This document shows, piece by piece, positions 1 through 8,076 of a stretch of 64,000 bases of DNA. The notes beneath the pieces are model-generated. The model had not been told where the DNA came from. It saw only the letters and a list, made by a program, of their open reading frames with translations, and did no database searches. Source of the stretch: Burkholderiaceae bacterium (GTDB lineage Bacteria > Pseudomonadota > Gammaproteobacteria > Burkholderiales > Burkholderiaceae_C); the NCBI GenBank assembly GCA_016790575.1, contig JAEUOU010000022.1, positions 18,076-82,075 of the forward strand, given 5' to 3'. Position 1 is the first letter of the stretch, and each line of letters starts with the position of its first letter. Both the position numbers and the translations under genes were made by a program.

Positions 1-523
1 CGGGCACCTTGAACACGGTGACCGTGATCTTCTTTTCGACTTCGGGGCGGCTGGTGAACCATTCGGCGTCAGCCCAGCTCTGCATCACGTCCTTGGCCAC
101 CGCATTGCCGGCCTTGGCCTTCTCGGCGACGTCGTTGAAGTAGTCGAACATCAGCAGCGTCTTTTTCAGCGCAGCGCCGGCTACGGCCGCCACCTCGGCG
201 TCGTCCAGCAGTTCGATCAGGGGGTGGACGTTGTAGCCGCCCACCATGGTGCCCAGCAGTTCGGTGGCCTTGGCCTTGGAGATCAGGCCGACCTGGAGAT
301 CTCCGTGGGCCACGGCGGCCAGGAACGAGGCCTTGACTTTGGCGGCATCGTCCACACCCGGGGGCACGCGGTGCGTCAAGAGGTCCATCAGGAAGGCCTC
401 TTCGCCGGCGGGCGGGTTCTTGATCAGTTCGATCAGTGCTTCCACTTGCTTGGCATCAAGCGGCAGCGGGGGAATGCCAAGGGCCGCGCGTTCGGCGGCA
501 TGTTCACGGTAGGCTTTCAACAT
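1..523 (-). CDS. acnB: aconitate hydratase B, N-terminal part (runs off the left edge)
   Basis: Aconitase B interconverts citrate and isocitrate in the cytosolic TCA cycle using a [4Fe-4S] cluster. Only about 174 N-terminal residues are in the window. The start is MLKAYREHAAERAALGIPPL, followed by KNPPAGEEAFLMDLLTHRVP, LLGTMVGGYNVHPLIELLDD and VMQSWADAEWFTSRP. These match the N-terminal HEAT-like domain of the AcnB family almost residue for residue. The cluster-binding cysteines lie outside the window. The ATG is preceded by a good ribosome binding site (AGGAGA). The gene follows a small secreted-protein gene on the same strand, from which it is separated by a terminator-like hairpin. Identity is secure; completeness cannot be judged. 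Confidence 0.96.
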   Translation of the reverse strand, partial: MLKAYREHAAERAALGIPPLPLDAKQVEALIELIKNPPAGEEAFLMDLLTHRVPPGVDDAAKVKASFLAAVAHGDLQVGLISKAKATELLGTMVGGYNVHPLIELLDDAEVAAVAGAALKKTLLMFDYFNDVAEKAKAGNAVAKDVMQSWADAEWFTSRPEVEKKITVTVFKVP

Positions 524-541
524 GGTGGTTTCTCCTGTCTC

Positions 542-574
542 AAAAAAAAATTTACGGAGCCGGCAAGGTCTCCG
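542..574 (-). terminator. possible Rho-independent terminator before acnB
   Basis: On the minus strand a short stem CGGAG/CTCCG (555-559 with 570-574) is followed, after TAAA, by nine T residues (542-550). It lies just past the stop of the upstream secreted-protein gene and before acnB. The stem is only five pairs and is separated from the T run, so it may be weak or may act as an attenuator. Confidence 0.4.
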
Positions 575-580
575 GGGGAT

Positions 581-1237
581 TCATCGTTTGACGGGTTCGC
601 TGACATCAATCAATGCCGGCGGCGGATTGTTTTTTAGCGCGGTTGCTGTCGCAACCTGTTCGGCATTGGCACATTCGTCGGCAATTCGGCGTCCTTGCTT
701 CTGATTCATCAGCATGGACTTGTTGGCCAGTTGCAGCCAGACGGCCCCCGCCTGCTTGTCTTCCAGACGAATGGCACCCGTACTGGTTTCGACCGGATGC
801 ATGCGGTAGCGGAAGCCTTTACCGCTGACCGTAAAGTACCCCGGCACGCGTTCGTCCGCATCGACGGTAACGGATGCACCCAGTTCGCAGGGCAGAACAC
901 CCCGATGAACCTGCTGGGCAATGGCCAGTTCACCCGGTGTCAACGCGGCCTCAGCAGCGCGAATGCCTGCCGCCACTTGCACCGCTGCGCTGTGCAGTTG
1001 GGTACGACTGGAGGTCGACGAGACAGGCGCGGCGGACGGCAAGGTCTTCTTTCCGCTCGATGCGATCTTGGTGGTTTTCGACGCAGCCGCATTTGACCCG
1101 GAAGGCGTGCTTGACTTCGCAGACACTGCGGTTTGCTTCTCGGCTGCCGGCAATTTTGCCGGGGTGGAACTGCCTGCCTGTGCCAAGGCGGCGACCGGCA
1201 ATACCAGAGCCAGAACTGCGAGGGCGCTACGTGACAT
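581..1237 (-). CDS. predicted secreted/periplasmic protein of unknown function
   Basis: 218 residues. The N-terminus MSRSALAVLALVLPVAALAQ is a clear Sec signal peptide with a likely cut after AQA. Residues about 20-95 are a low-complexity linker rich in Ser, Thr, Ala, Lys and Pro. The C-terminal half (about 100-200) looks folded, with a segment containing VPGYFTVSGKGFRYRMHPVE and GAVWLQLANKSMLMNQKQGR. A CEL and a late ECAN cysteine could form a disulphide. I do not recognise a named family. The gene lies between a CitE-like lyase and acnB on the same strand, but nothing in the sequence ties it functionally to them. The coding frame is supported by the signal peptide and by a terminator-like hairpin just past the stop. 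Confidence 0.75.
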   Translation of the reverse strand: MSRSALAVLALVLPVAALAQAGSSTPAKLPAAEKQTAVSAKSSTPSGSNAAASKTTKIASSGKKTLPSAAPVSSTSSRTQLHSAAVQVAAGIRAAEAALTPGELAIAQQVHRGVLPCELGASVTVDADERVPGYFTVSGKGFRYRMHPVETSTGAIRLEDKQAGAVWLQLANKSMLMNQKQGRRIADECANAEQVATATALKNNPPPALIDVSEPVKR

Positions 1238-1270
1238 TGGTATCTCCGATGGTTAGAAGTTTGCCTGGGC

Positions 1271-2254
1271 TCAGTCGCAAAAGATCCGAATCGCGTCAGG
1301 AACGGAACGCCCTGTACGGTAGGCGCGCTCGATCACGTGCCAGTAGTAGCGGTAACTCGCGCGGTCGTGCAGGTTGCCCCGGAACGAGATCGGTGCCCAG
1401 TTCTCCGCGATTGCCGCCGTGATGATATCTGCCGCAGTGGCAATTTCCTGTGGATCAGGCGCCATCGCCTCGACGATGGGACGGATCTGGGCTGGGTGGA
1501 TGCTCCACATGCGGGTATAGCCCAACTCACGGTAGGCCCGCTGGGCAGCGGACCGCATGGCGCTGCCATCCGCAAACTCGGTCACCACGCAATGCGAAGG
1601 CACCTTGCCGTGTGCATGACAGGCTGAAGCAATTTCCAGCTTGGCTCGCACCACCAAAGGGTGGCTGAACTGACCTGCGGCGCCCATCGCGCTGGCTGGA
1701 ATGGCGCCCGCATGGGCAGAAACAAAATCCATCAGCCCGAAACTGAGCGACTGAACCTGCGGATGAGCGGCAATGTCGAATGCTGCGTGCACCGCTGCCG
1801 GCGATTCGATGAGTACCTGCAACGGCGTCTCGGCGCCGGCCCTTGCCAGGGCTGCCACGGCTCTGTCAACGTCCAACCGTGATTCGACCTTGGGAATCAT
1901 GATGTGACACAAGCGATCCCCCACCCTGCCCGCGATCAGATCTATGTCTGCGTCGAAGCAGGGATGGTCGACCGGGTGGATTCGCACGGCCACACGAGCG
2001 CCCGCACGCGCACCTTCCACCAGATCCGCCACCAGTTTCGCGTGAGCCGCCTCGGCCCCTACGGGAGCGCCATCCTCGCAATCCAGCGTGACGTCAAAAA
2101 CGCAGGTACCGAATTCCGCAGCCATCTGAGCCTGGAGATCCAGGCTCTTGCGCATCCGTGCCTCAACACCGCTGTAATGATCACAGACCGGCAGGGAAGC
2201 CGCGCCGGCCTGGGCACCCAGCAGGACGTGTCGGGGATGCCCGGGATCGGCCAT
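1271..2254 (-). CDS. HpcH/HpaI aldolase / citrate lyase beta-subunit-like (CoA-ester lyase family)
   Basis: 327 residues with the CitE/HpcH TIM-barrel signature: DVTLDCEDGAPVG near the N-terminus (acidic metal and substrate region), RVAVRIHPVDHPC, the metal-binding-like IMIPKVESRLDV, LQVLIESPAAVHAA and the late MWSIHPAQIRPIVEA. Family members cleave or form malyl-CoA, citramalyl-CoA and similar esters. Substrate is not readable here, but the position between mdh and acnB suggests a C4/C5-dicarboxylate CoA ester. No citF, citD or citX genes are present, so classical citrate lyase is unlikely. The start is 16 bases past the mdh stop, so co-transcription with mdh is likely. Confidence 0.88.
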   Translation of the reverse strand: MADPGHPRHVLLGAQAGAASLPVCDHYSGVEARMRKSLDLQAQMAAEFGTCVFDVTLDCEDGAPVGAEAAHAKLVADLVEGARAGARVAVRIHPVDHPCFDADIDLIAGRVGDRLCHIMIPKVESRLDVDRAVAALARAGAETPLQVLIESPAAVHAAFDIAAHPQVQSLSFGLMDFVSAHAGAIPASAMGAAGQFSHPLVVRAKLEIASACHAHGKVPSHCVVTEFADGSAMRSAAQRAYRELGYTRMWSIHPAQIRPIVEAMAPDPQEIATAADIITAAIAENWAPISFRGNLHDRASYRYYWHVIERAYRTGRSVPDAIRIFCD

Positions 2255-2270
2255 GGCGATTGCCGGGCAC

Positions 2271-3257
2271 TTACAGGAGGTGGGCGACGCCGGCCTGCTC
2301 GTCTTGCAATTCCTTCAGGGTCTTGTTGATGCATTCCTGCGAGAAAGCGTCAATCGGCAACCCTTCCACGATCTTGTACTCACCACCTTCACAGGTGACC
2401 GGATAGCCGAACATGACTTCCTTGGGAATGCCGTATTCGCCGTTGGACGGCACGCCCATGGTGACCCACTTGCCATTGGTGCCCAGGGCCCAGTCGCGCA
2501 TGTGGTCGATGGCGGCGTTTGCAGCCGAGGCGGCCGACGACAGACCGCGGGCGGCAATGATGGCCGCGCCGCGCTTGCCCACGGTGGGCAGGAAAGTATT
2601 GGCGTTCCAATCGTGATCGTTGATGGTGTCCTTGACGGATTGGCCGTTCACGGTGGCGAAACGGTAGTCGGCGTACATGGTGGGCGAATGGTTACCCCAG
2701 ACGGCCAGTTTCTCGATGTCGCCAACAGCGATGCCTATCTTGGCCGCGATCTGGCTGGCGGCACGGTTGTGGTCCAGGCGCAGCATGGCGGTGAAGTTCT
2801 TCGCCGGCAGATCGGGCGCCGACTTCATGGCGATGTAGGCGTTGGTGTTGGCAGGGTTTCCGACGACCAACACCCTGACGTTGCGTGAGGCAACAGCATT
2901 GAGCGCTTTGCCTTGGGCGGTAAAAATCTGGGCATTGGCAGCGAGCAGATCGGCGCGCTCCATGCCCGGGCCGCGGGGACGCGCCCCCACGAGCAGGGCG
3001 TAATCGGTGTCCTTGAAGGCGGTCATCGGGTCAGCATGGGCTTCGATACCGGCCAGCAACGGGAACGCGCAGTCTTCCAACTCCATGATGACTCCCTTGA
3101 GGGCGTTCTGTGCCTTCTCGTCCGGGATCTCCAGCAATTGCAGGATGACGGGCTGATCCTTGCCCAGCATTTCGCCGGAAGCAATACGGAACAGGAGGGC
3201 GTAGCCAATCTGGCCGGCTGCGCCGGTAACGGCAACGCGAACGGGTGTCTTGCTCAT
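2271..3257 (-). CDS. mdh: malate dehydrogenase (NAD-dependent)
   Basis: 328 residues from the chosen ATG, which follows a strong GGAGATCC ribosome binding site; a longer in-frame upstream extension has no support. Malate dehydrogenase oxidises malate to oxaloacetate in the cytosolic TCA cycle. The N-terminus [20 protein letters not shown] is the Rossmann nucleotide-binding loop. [15 protein letters not shown] is the substrate-loop region, [18 protein letters not shown] and [18 protein letters not shown] precede the catalytic [16 protein letters not shown] (His). This is the betaproteobacterial type close in length to LDH-like MDH. It is transcribed divergently from gntR-sdh across a shared regulatory region. 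Confidence 0.97.
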   Translation of the reverse strand: MSKTPVRVAVTGAAGQIGYALLFRIASGEMLGKDQPVILQLLEIPDEKAQNALKGVIMELEDCAFPLLAGIEAHADPMTAFKDTDYALLVGARPRGPGMERADLLAANAQIFTAQGKALNAVASRNVRVLVVGNPANTNAYIAMKSAPDLPAKNFTAMLRLDHNRAASQIAAKIGIAVGDIEKLAVWGNHSPTMYADYRFATVNGQSVKDTINDHDWNANTFLPTVGKRGAAIIAARGLSSAASAANAAIDHMRDWALGTNGKWVTMGVPSNGEYGIPKEVMFGYPVTCEGGEYKIVEGLPIDAFSQECINKTLKELQDEQAGVAHLL

Positions 3258-3335
3258 GAAAGGATCTCCAAAGGAAAGGGAAGCAGGGGGCGCGAACCAA
3301 GGCCGCAGACGACTTTCAGCTCGCAAATCAGCGGC

Positions 3336-3365
3336 AGTTTATCCGCACAAACCCTGATATGTCAA
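3336..3365 (-). promoter_or_regulatory. predicted sigma70 promoter for mdh
   Basis: On the minus strand a perfect -35 TTGACA (3360-3365) is followed after 18 bases by TAAACT (3336-3341), about 80 bases upstream of the mdh start. It lies back to back with the gntR promoter and next to the TCTTATATAAGA palindrome, so both directions could be regulated by one protein. Confidence 0.5.
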
Positions 3366-3366
3366 C

Positions 3367-3394
3367 TTGTCTTATGTCTTATATAAGATATGAT
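3367..3394 (+). promoter_or_regulatory. predicted sigma70 promoter for gntR (and the sdh-gltA genes)
   Basis: -35 TTGTCT (3367-3372), 16-base spacer, -10 TATGAT (3389-3394), roughly 45 bases upstream of the gntR start. The spacer is filled by a perfect 12-bp palindrome, the arrangement expected of an autorepressed promoter. Confidence 0.5.
3377..3388. promoter_or_regulatory. palindromic operator candidate TCTTATATAAGA
   Basis: A perfect 12-bp inverted repeat lies inside the spacer of the gntR promoter and 11 bases beyond the -35 of the divergent mdh promoter. Short AT-rich palindromes of this kind are typical GntR-family operators. The adjacent HutC-type GntR regulator is the obvious candidate ligand; this is inference from position and symmetry. 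Confidence 0.5.
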
Positions 3395-3438
3395 CAAGGT
3401 CTTTCCGCGACCCTGACCGTTCCGGCCGCTCGCTCATC

Positions 3439-4224
3439 ATGTCTACCGCCCCCAACAGCCCCACACCGCCTGTCCAGACCGACGGTGTATCGGTTGCCAC
3501 GCCGGCCTTCAGTCCGCTGTATCAGCAAATCAAGGCGCTGCTGCTGAAGAGCCTGCAAGCGGGCGAATGGCGTCCCGGGGAGACCATTCCAAGCGAGGTC
3601 GATCTGGCCACCCGTTTTCGTGTCAGTCAAGGCACAGTCCGCAAGGCGATCGACGAACTGGCGGCCGAGAACCTGCTGGTGCGGCGGCAAGGTCGAGGTA
3701 CCTTTGTCGCAACCCACGCCGAACAACTGGTGCAGTACCGGTTCCTGAAACTGGTTCCGGATAGCGGCGATGTAAACAGCGAGGGCCCGGCCCAGCGCAA
3801 CATCGTCGACTGCCGCCGCACACGGGCCAATGCCGATGTTGCCCGTCTCTTGGCCCTGAAACCGGGCGATCCGGTGCTCCACGTCCGCCGTTTGCTGGCA
3901 TTTTCGGGGGTACCGACCATTCTGGACGATATTTGGCTTCCGGGCGGCCCCTTCAAAGGCCTGACAGCAGAGCGTCTGACCGACTACCACGGGCCAATGT
4001 ACGAAATGTTCGAAACCGAGTTCGGTATCCGGATGGTCCGGGCAGCGGAAAAAATCCGGGCTGTCCGCCCCGATGGGGAACAGGCTCGCCTTTTGGCGGT
4101 TGACGAGAGCACTCCTTTGCTGAGCGTGCAACGAATCGCTTACACCTACAACGACATCCCCATGGAACTTCGCCACGGCTTGTATCGGACTGATACCCAC
4201 CACTACCGCAACGAACTGAACTGA
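3439..4224 (+). CDS. GntR-family transcriptional regulator, HutC type
   Basis: 261 residues. A winged helix-turn-helix occupies about residues 25-95: PLYQQIKALLLKSLQAGEW, then PSEVDLATRFRVSQGTVRKA and LVRRQGRGTFVATH, a textbook GntR DNA-binding domain. The C-terminal part (about 110-255) fits the UTRA/HutC small-molecule domain, with GDPVLHVRRLLAFSGVPTIL and YTYNDIPMELRHGLYRTDTH. It stands at the head of the sdhCDAB-sdhE-gltA cluster and diverges from mdh, so it probably controls TCA-cycle genes in response to a carboxylic acid. A palindrome in its own promoter suggests autoregulation. The ligand is not identifiable from sequence. Confidence 0.93.
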   Translation: MSTAPNSPTPPVQTDGVSVATPAFSPLYQQIKALLLKSLQAGEWRPGETIPSEVDLATRFRVSQGTVRKAIDELAAENLLVRRQGRGTFVATHAEQLVQYRFLKLVPDSGDVNSEGPAQRNIVDCRRTRANADVARLLALKPGDPVLHVRRLLAFSGVPTILDDIWLPGGPFKGLTAERLTDYHGPMYEMFETEFGIRMVRAAEKIRAVRPDGEQARLLAVDESTPLLSVQRIAYTYNDIPMELRHGLYRTDTHHYRNELN

Positions 4225-4343
4225 TCATGTTGCCATCAGGGTCAAGGGGCTGAAATGCTCGTGTCAGTTTGTTGCGTTGCAATAGAATTTCGCGGTCCGT
4301 CAATCTCGAATTACAAGGCAGTTACATCCACGAAAGACTAACC

Positions 4344-4775
4344 ATGACCGAAATTGCCAAACAGCGGCCTGAGTTCCGCAATATCAATGCCATCACGGAT
4401 CTGACCACCTACCGCTTGCCTCCGGCAGGTTGGGTTTCAATACTGCACCGGGTCAGCGGAGCGATTCTGTTCTTGTTGCTCCCCTTCATCATCTGGTTGT
4501 TCGACACGTCAGTCACCTCCGAAATATCGTTCGCCCGGTTCAGTTCCGCATTCGGCGCAGGTCTGGGTTTTGTGCCTGGATGGTTCGTGAAACTGGTTGC
4601 ACTTGCACTGATCTGGGCTTACTTGCACCATTTTGTTGCCGGCGTCCGCCATCTTTACATGGACGCCACCCACTCAGTTACCAAGGAGTTCGGTCGCTCA
4701 TCGGCGATCGTCACCCTGGTACTTGGCGTTGGCCTGACCGCTGTCCTGGGCGCCAAGCTCTTTGGGCTCTACTGA
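4344..4775 (+). CDS. sdhC: succinate dehydrogenase cytochrome b556 subunit
   Basis: 143 residues from MTEIAKQRPEFRN. One of two membrane anchors of complex II, carrying haem b and the quinone site in the inner membrane. The family signature SILHRVSGAILFLLLP (Ser and Arg of the quinone pocket) is at about 40-55, and the haem-ligand helix YLHHFVAGVRHLYMD at about 92-106. Three membrane helices are visible. The upstream in-frame extension is not conserved-looking and the ATG at 4344 fits the family length. The 119-base gap after gntR has TAGAAT preceded at 16 bases by GTGTCA, a weak possible extra promoter. Confidence 0.95.
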   Translation: MTEIAKQRPEFRNINAITDLTTYRLPPAGWVSILHRVSGAILFLLLPFIIWLFDTSVTSEISFARFSSAFGAGLGFVPGWFVKLVALALIWAYLHHFVAGVRHLYMDATHSVTKEFGRSSAIVTLVLGVGLTAVLGAKLFGLY

Positions 4776-4794
4776 TCGACAAGGAAAACACAAT

Positions 4795-5160
4795 ATGTCC
4801 GTCAACTACGGTTCCAAACGCGTCGTGGTCGGCGCCCACTATGGGCTGCGCGACTGGCTGGCCCAACGGGTAACGGCAGTGCTGATGGCCCTTTTCACCG
4901 TGCTGCTACTCGCGCAAGTGGTGTTTACCAAGGGACCGATCGGCTATGACCTCTGGGCCGGCATATTTGCCGCTCAATGGATGAAGGTCCTGACTTTTAC
5001 CGTCATCATCTCCTTGGCCTATCACGCGTGGGTTGGTGTGCGTGATATCTGGATGGACTACGTCAAACCTGTCGCAATCCGCTTGATCCTCCAGGTCTTC
5101 TCCATCGTCTGGCTTGTCGGCTGTGCCGGTTGGGCCGTCCAGGTGCTGTGGCGCCTCTGA
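4795..5160 (+). CDS. sdhD: succinate dehydrogenase hydrophobic membrane anchor subunit
   Basis: 121 residues. Second membrane anchor of succinate dehydrogenase. The N-terminus has KRVVVGAHYGLRDWLAQRVT, typical of betaproteobacterial SdhD. The segment SLAYHAWVGVRDIWMDYVKP carries the haem-ligand histidine and the Asp/Tyr quinone-site region. Three helices are visible, the last being VFSIVWLVGCAGWAVQVLW. It starts 19 bases after sdhC and is followed 25 bases later by sdhA, so the genes form one operon. Confidence 0.95.
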   Translation: MSVNYGSKRVVVGAHYGLRDWLAQRVTAVLMALFTVLLLAQVVFTKGPIGYDLWAGIFAAQWMKVLTFTVIISLAYHAWVGVRDIWMDYVKPVAIRLILQVFSIVWLVGCAGWAVQVLWRL

Positions 5161-5185
5161 TACGCCCCTCAAGAGAACTAGAACC

Positions 5186-6991
5186 ATGAGCTATACAAAA
5201 AAAGATATTGCCCGGCGGCGTTTTGACGTGGTGATCGTCGGCGCCGGCGGCTCTGGCATGCGCGCTTCGCTGCAACTGGCCCGCGCCGGACTGAACGTGG
5301 CCGTGCTTTCAAAAGTCTTTCCCACCCGGTCGCACACGGTCGCTGCACAAGGCGGCGTCTCGGCTTCGCTCGGCAACATGAGCGAAGATAGCTGGGAGTT
5401 CCACTTCTACGATACCGTCAAGGGTTCCGACTGGCTTGGCGATCAGGATGCCATCGAGTTCATGTGCCGTGAAGCTCCCAAGGTCGTGTACGACCTGGAG
5501 CACATGGGCATGCCCTTCGACCGGAATCCGGACGGCACGATCTACCAGCGGCCGTTCGGTGGTCACACCGCCAATTTCGGCGAAAAGCCCGTGCAGAGGG
5601 CTTGCGCTGCAGCCGACCGTACCGGTCATGCCATGCTGCACACCTTATACCAGGCCAATGTGTCCGCCCGAACGACTTTTTTCGTCGAATGGATGGCGCT
5701 GGACCTGATCCGGGATGCCTCGGGTGATTGCGTCGGCGTATCCGCACTGGAGATGGAAACCGGCGACCTGTACGTCCTTGAGGCAAAGACCGTTTTGCTC
5801 GCCACCGGGGGCGCCGGCCGGATCTATCAGTCCTCAACCAACGCCTTCATCAACACCGGTGACGGTCTGGGCATGGCTGCCCGCGCAGGCATCGCCCTGC
5901 AGGACATGGAATTCTGGCAGTTTCACCCCACCGGTGTCGCAGGAGCGGGCGTCTTGCTGACGGAAGGTTGCCGGGGCGAAGGCGCGATTTTGCTCAACAG
6001 CAACGGCGAACGTTTCATGGAACGCTATGCCCCGACCCTGAAAGACCTGGCTCCCCGCGACTTTGTTTCGCGTTGCATGGGCCAGGAAATCCTGGAAGGG
6101 CGTGGTTGCGGGCCGAACAAGGACTACATCCACATGAAGCTGGACCACCTGGGCGCCGAAACCATCCACAAGCGGCTTCCCTCGGTGTACGAAATTGGCG
6201 TCAATTTCGCCAACGTTGACATCACGCGCGAGCCCATCCCGGTGGTACCGACCATCCACTACCAGATGGGCGGCATCCCGACCAACATCAATGGCCAGGT
6301 TGTCGAAACAGTCCACGGACAGGACCGACCGATCAACGGCCTGTATGCGGTGGGCGAATGCTCCTGCGTGTCGGTGCACGGTGCCAACCGCCTGGGCACC
6401 AACTCCCTGCTGGACCTGCTGGTTTTCGGCAAGGCCGCTGGAAACCACATCGTTGCCAACGTCAATCCCAAGCAGGAACACAAGCCCCTGCCCGCAGATG
6501 CCACCGATCGCACCCTCGCACGTCTGAGCCGCCTCGACAGCTGCAAGGATGGTGAGTATTCCCAGGACGTCGCCAATGACATGCGTTCCATCATGCAGAC
6601 GCACGCCGGGGTGTTCCGAAGCCAGGAATCCATGGATGAGGGCGTGACCAAGATCAATGCATTGCGCGATCGGGTCAACCGGATTGGCCTCAAGGATAAC
6701 TCCAAGGTCTTCAATACGGCGCGAATCGAGGCCCTGGAAGTTGAGAACCTGATGGAGGCTGCCCAAGCCACCATGACCAGTGCGGCAGCCCGCAAGGAGT
6801 GCCGCGGCGCCCATCTGGTGCGCGACTACGAACACGACGTCACGCACCCGACCTGCCCGCTGGGCCGCAACGATGCCGAGTGGATGAAACACACCCTGTG
6901 GTTCACGGATGGCAATCGCCTCGATTACAAGGCGGTGCGCACCCAGCCACTGACAGTGGAGACTGTCCCTCCCAAGCCCCGTACTTTCTGA
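5186..6991 (+). CDS. sdhA: succinate dehydrogenase flavoprotein subunit
   Basis: 601 residues. Oxidises succinate to fumarate with covalently bound FAD. The FAD-binding Rossmann motif is VVIVGAGGSGMRASLQLARA near residue 15. The flavinylated histidine lies in FPTRSHTVAAQGGVSA. QFHPTGVAGAGVLLTEGCRG and the arginine region HGANRLGTNSLLDLLVFGKA form the active site. The C-terminal domain ends with LDYKAVRTQPLTVETVPPKP, as in other proteobacteria. The ATG at 5186 is preceded by AAGAGAACT and fits the family start. The neighbouring sdhE product would attach the flavin. Confidence 0.98.
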   Translation: MSYTKKDIARRRFDVVIVGAGGSGMRASLQLARAGLNVAVLSKVFPTRSHTVAAQGGVSASLGNMSEDSWEFHFYDTVKGSDWLGDQDAIEFMCREAPKVVYDLEHMGMPFDRNPDGTIYQRPFGGHTANFGEKPVQRACAAADRTGHAMLHTLYQANVSARTTFFVEWMALDLIRDASGDCVGVSALEMETGDLYVLEAKTVLLATGGAGRIYQSSTNAFINTGDGLGMAARAGIALQDMEFWQFHPTGVAGAGVLLTEGCRGEGAILLNSNGERFMERYAPTLKDLAPRDFVSRCMGQEILEGRGCGPNKDYIHMKLDHLGAETIHKRLPSVYEIGVNFANVDITREPIPVVPTIHYQMGGIPTNINGQVVETVHGQDRPINGLYAVGECSCVSVHGANRLGTNSLLDLLVFGKAAGNHIVANVNPKQEHKPLPADATDRTLARLSRLDSCKDGEYSQDVANDMRSIMQTHAGVFRSQESMDEGVTKINALRDRVNRIGLKDNSKVFNTARIEALEVENLMEAAQATMTSAAARKECRGAHLVRDYEHDVTHPTCPLGRNDAEWMKHTLWFTDGNRLDYKAVRTQPLTVETVPPKPRTF

Positions 6992-7021
6992 CCGGCTCGC
7001 GCGACCAAAAGGAACCTGAAA

Positions 7022-7726
7022 ATGGCACAACGCACATTCAAGATCTACCGCTACGATCCGGACAAGGACGCCAAGCCTTACATGCAGACCCTTCAGGTCG
7101 AGCTGGATGGCACCGAGCGCATGTTGCTGGACGCCCTGGTCAAACTCAAGGCTGTCGATCCGACACTGTCATTCCGCCGCTCCTGTCGCGAAGGGGTGTG
7201 TGGATCTGATGCGATGAACATCAACGGCAAAAACGGCCTCGCCTGCCTGACCAACCTGAACACACTCAAAGGCGAGATTGTTCTCAAACCGCTGCCAGGC
7301 CTGCCGGTGGTACGTGACCTGATCGTCGACATGACGCTGTTTTTCAAGCAATACCACAGTGTCAAACCCTACTTGATCAACACCACCCCGGCGCCGGAAC
7401 GCGAGCGTCTGCAGTCGCCGGAAGAACGTGATGAGCTCAACGGGCTGTATGAGTGCATCCTCTGCGCCAGTTGTTCGACCAGCTGCCCCAGCTTCTGGTG
7501 GAACCCAGACAAGTTTGTCGGCCCGGCCGGATTGCTGCAGGCCTACCGTTTTATTGCCGACAGCCGCGACCAGGCTACCGGAGAGCGGCTGGACAACCTG
7601 GAGGATCCCTATCGCCTGTTCCGGTGCCACACCATCATGAACTGTGTCGACGTCTGCCCCAAGGGGCTGAACCCGACCAAGGCGATTGGCAAGATCAAGG
7701 AGTTGATGGTCCGGCGGGCCGTCTGA
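7022..7726 (+). CDS. sdhB: succinate dehydrogenase iron-sulfur subunit
   Basis: 234 residues. Transfers electrons from the flavin to the quinone site. The [2Fe-2S] cysteines are in [20 protein letters not shown] and LACLTNL. The [4Fe-4S] and [3Fe-4S] ligands are in [20 protein letters not shown] and [20 protein letters not shown]. The full cysteine set is present. It starts 30 bases after sdhA and ends 13 bases before sdhE. Confidence 0.98.
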   Translation: MAQRTFKIYRYDPDKDAKPYMQTLQVELDGTERMLLDALVKLKAVDPTLSFRRSCREGVCGSDAMNINGKNGLACLTNLNTLKGEIVLKPLPGLPVVRDLIVDMTLFFKQYHSVKPYLINTTPAPERERLQSPEERDELNGLYECILCASCSTSCPSFWWNPDKFVGPAGLLQAYRFIADSRDQATGERLDNLEDPYRLFRCHTIMNCVDVCPKGLNPTKAIGKIKELMVRRAV

Positions 7727-7739
7727 CGGAATTGCAGCA

Positions 7740-8015
7740 ATGCCCAGTGAATCCGGTCAGATCCTGCTGGACGAACGCGCCCTGAGCAAGCTTCGCTGGC
7801 GTTGTCGCCGCGGCCTGCTGGAGAACGATCTGTTCATTGAACGGTTCTTTGCCAGGCATGAATCTGGCTTGACCGCGGAGCAGGCGCAGGGATTGACCGA
7901 ACTGATGGACTTGTCCGACAACGATCTCCTGGACTTGTTGCTGGGCCGAACGGCGCCTTCCGATTCGGCGCAGTCGGCTTCGGCAAAGGACGTATTGGCG
8001 ATGCTGCGCGGCTGA
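7740..8015 (+). CDS. sdhE: FAD assembly factor SdhE (YgfY/Sdh5 family)
   Basis: 91 residues. Small cytosolic helical protein that promotes covalent FAD attachment to SdhA. The hallmark RGxxE motif appears as RCRRGLLENDLFIERFF at residues 21-37. The usual acidic LMDLSDNDLLDLLLGR follows. It is directly behind sdhB, the usual betaproteobacterial position, and separated from gltA by 61 bases. A YgfX-like membrane protein, encoded next to sdhE in enterobacteria, appears here far away near rpoE. Confidence 0.94.
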   Translation: MPSESGQILLDERALSKLRWRCRRGLLENDLFIERFFARHESGLTAEQAQGLTELMDLSDNDLLDLLLGRTAPSDSAQSASAKDVLAMLRG

Positions 8016-8076
8016 TGCCGAAAGGTATCAAAGCGGCGGTCGACCGGTAAGAGGCTTAACCTAAGGAAACCATGAA

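Noticed and set aside
5834..7030. 398-residue minus-strand open frame opposite sdhA
   Set aside because: Mirror of sdhA codons; leuC and sdhA shadows show the same composition and no recognisable motif.
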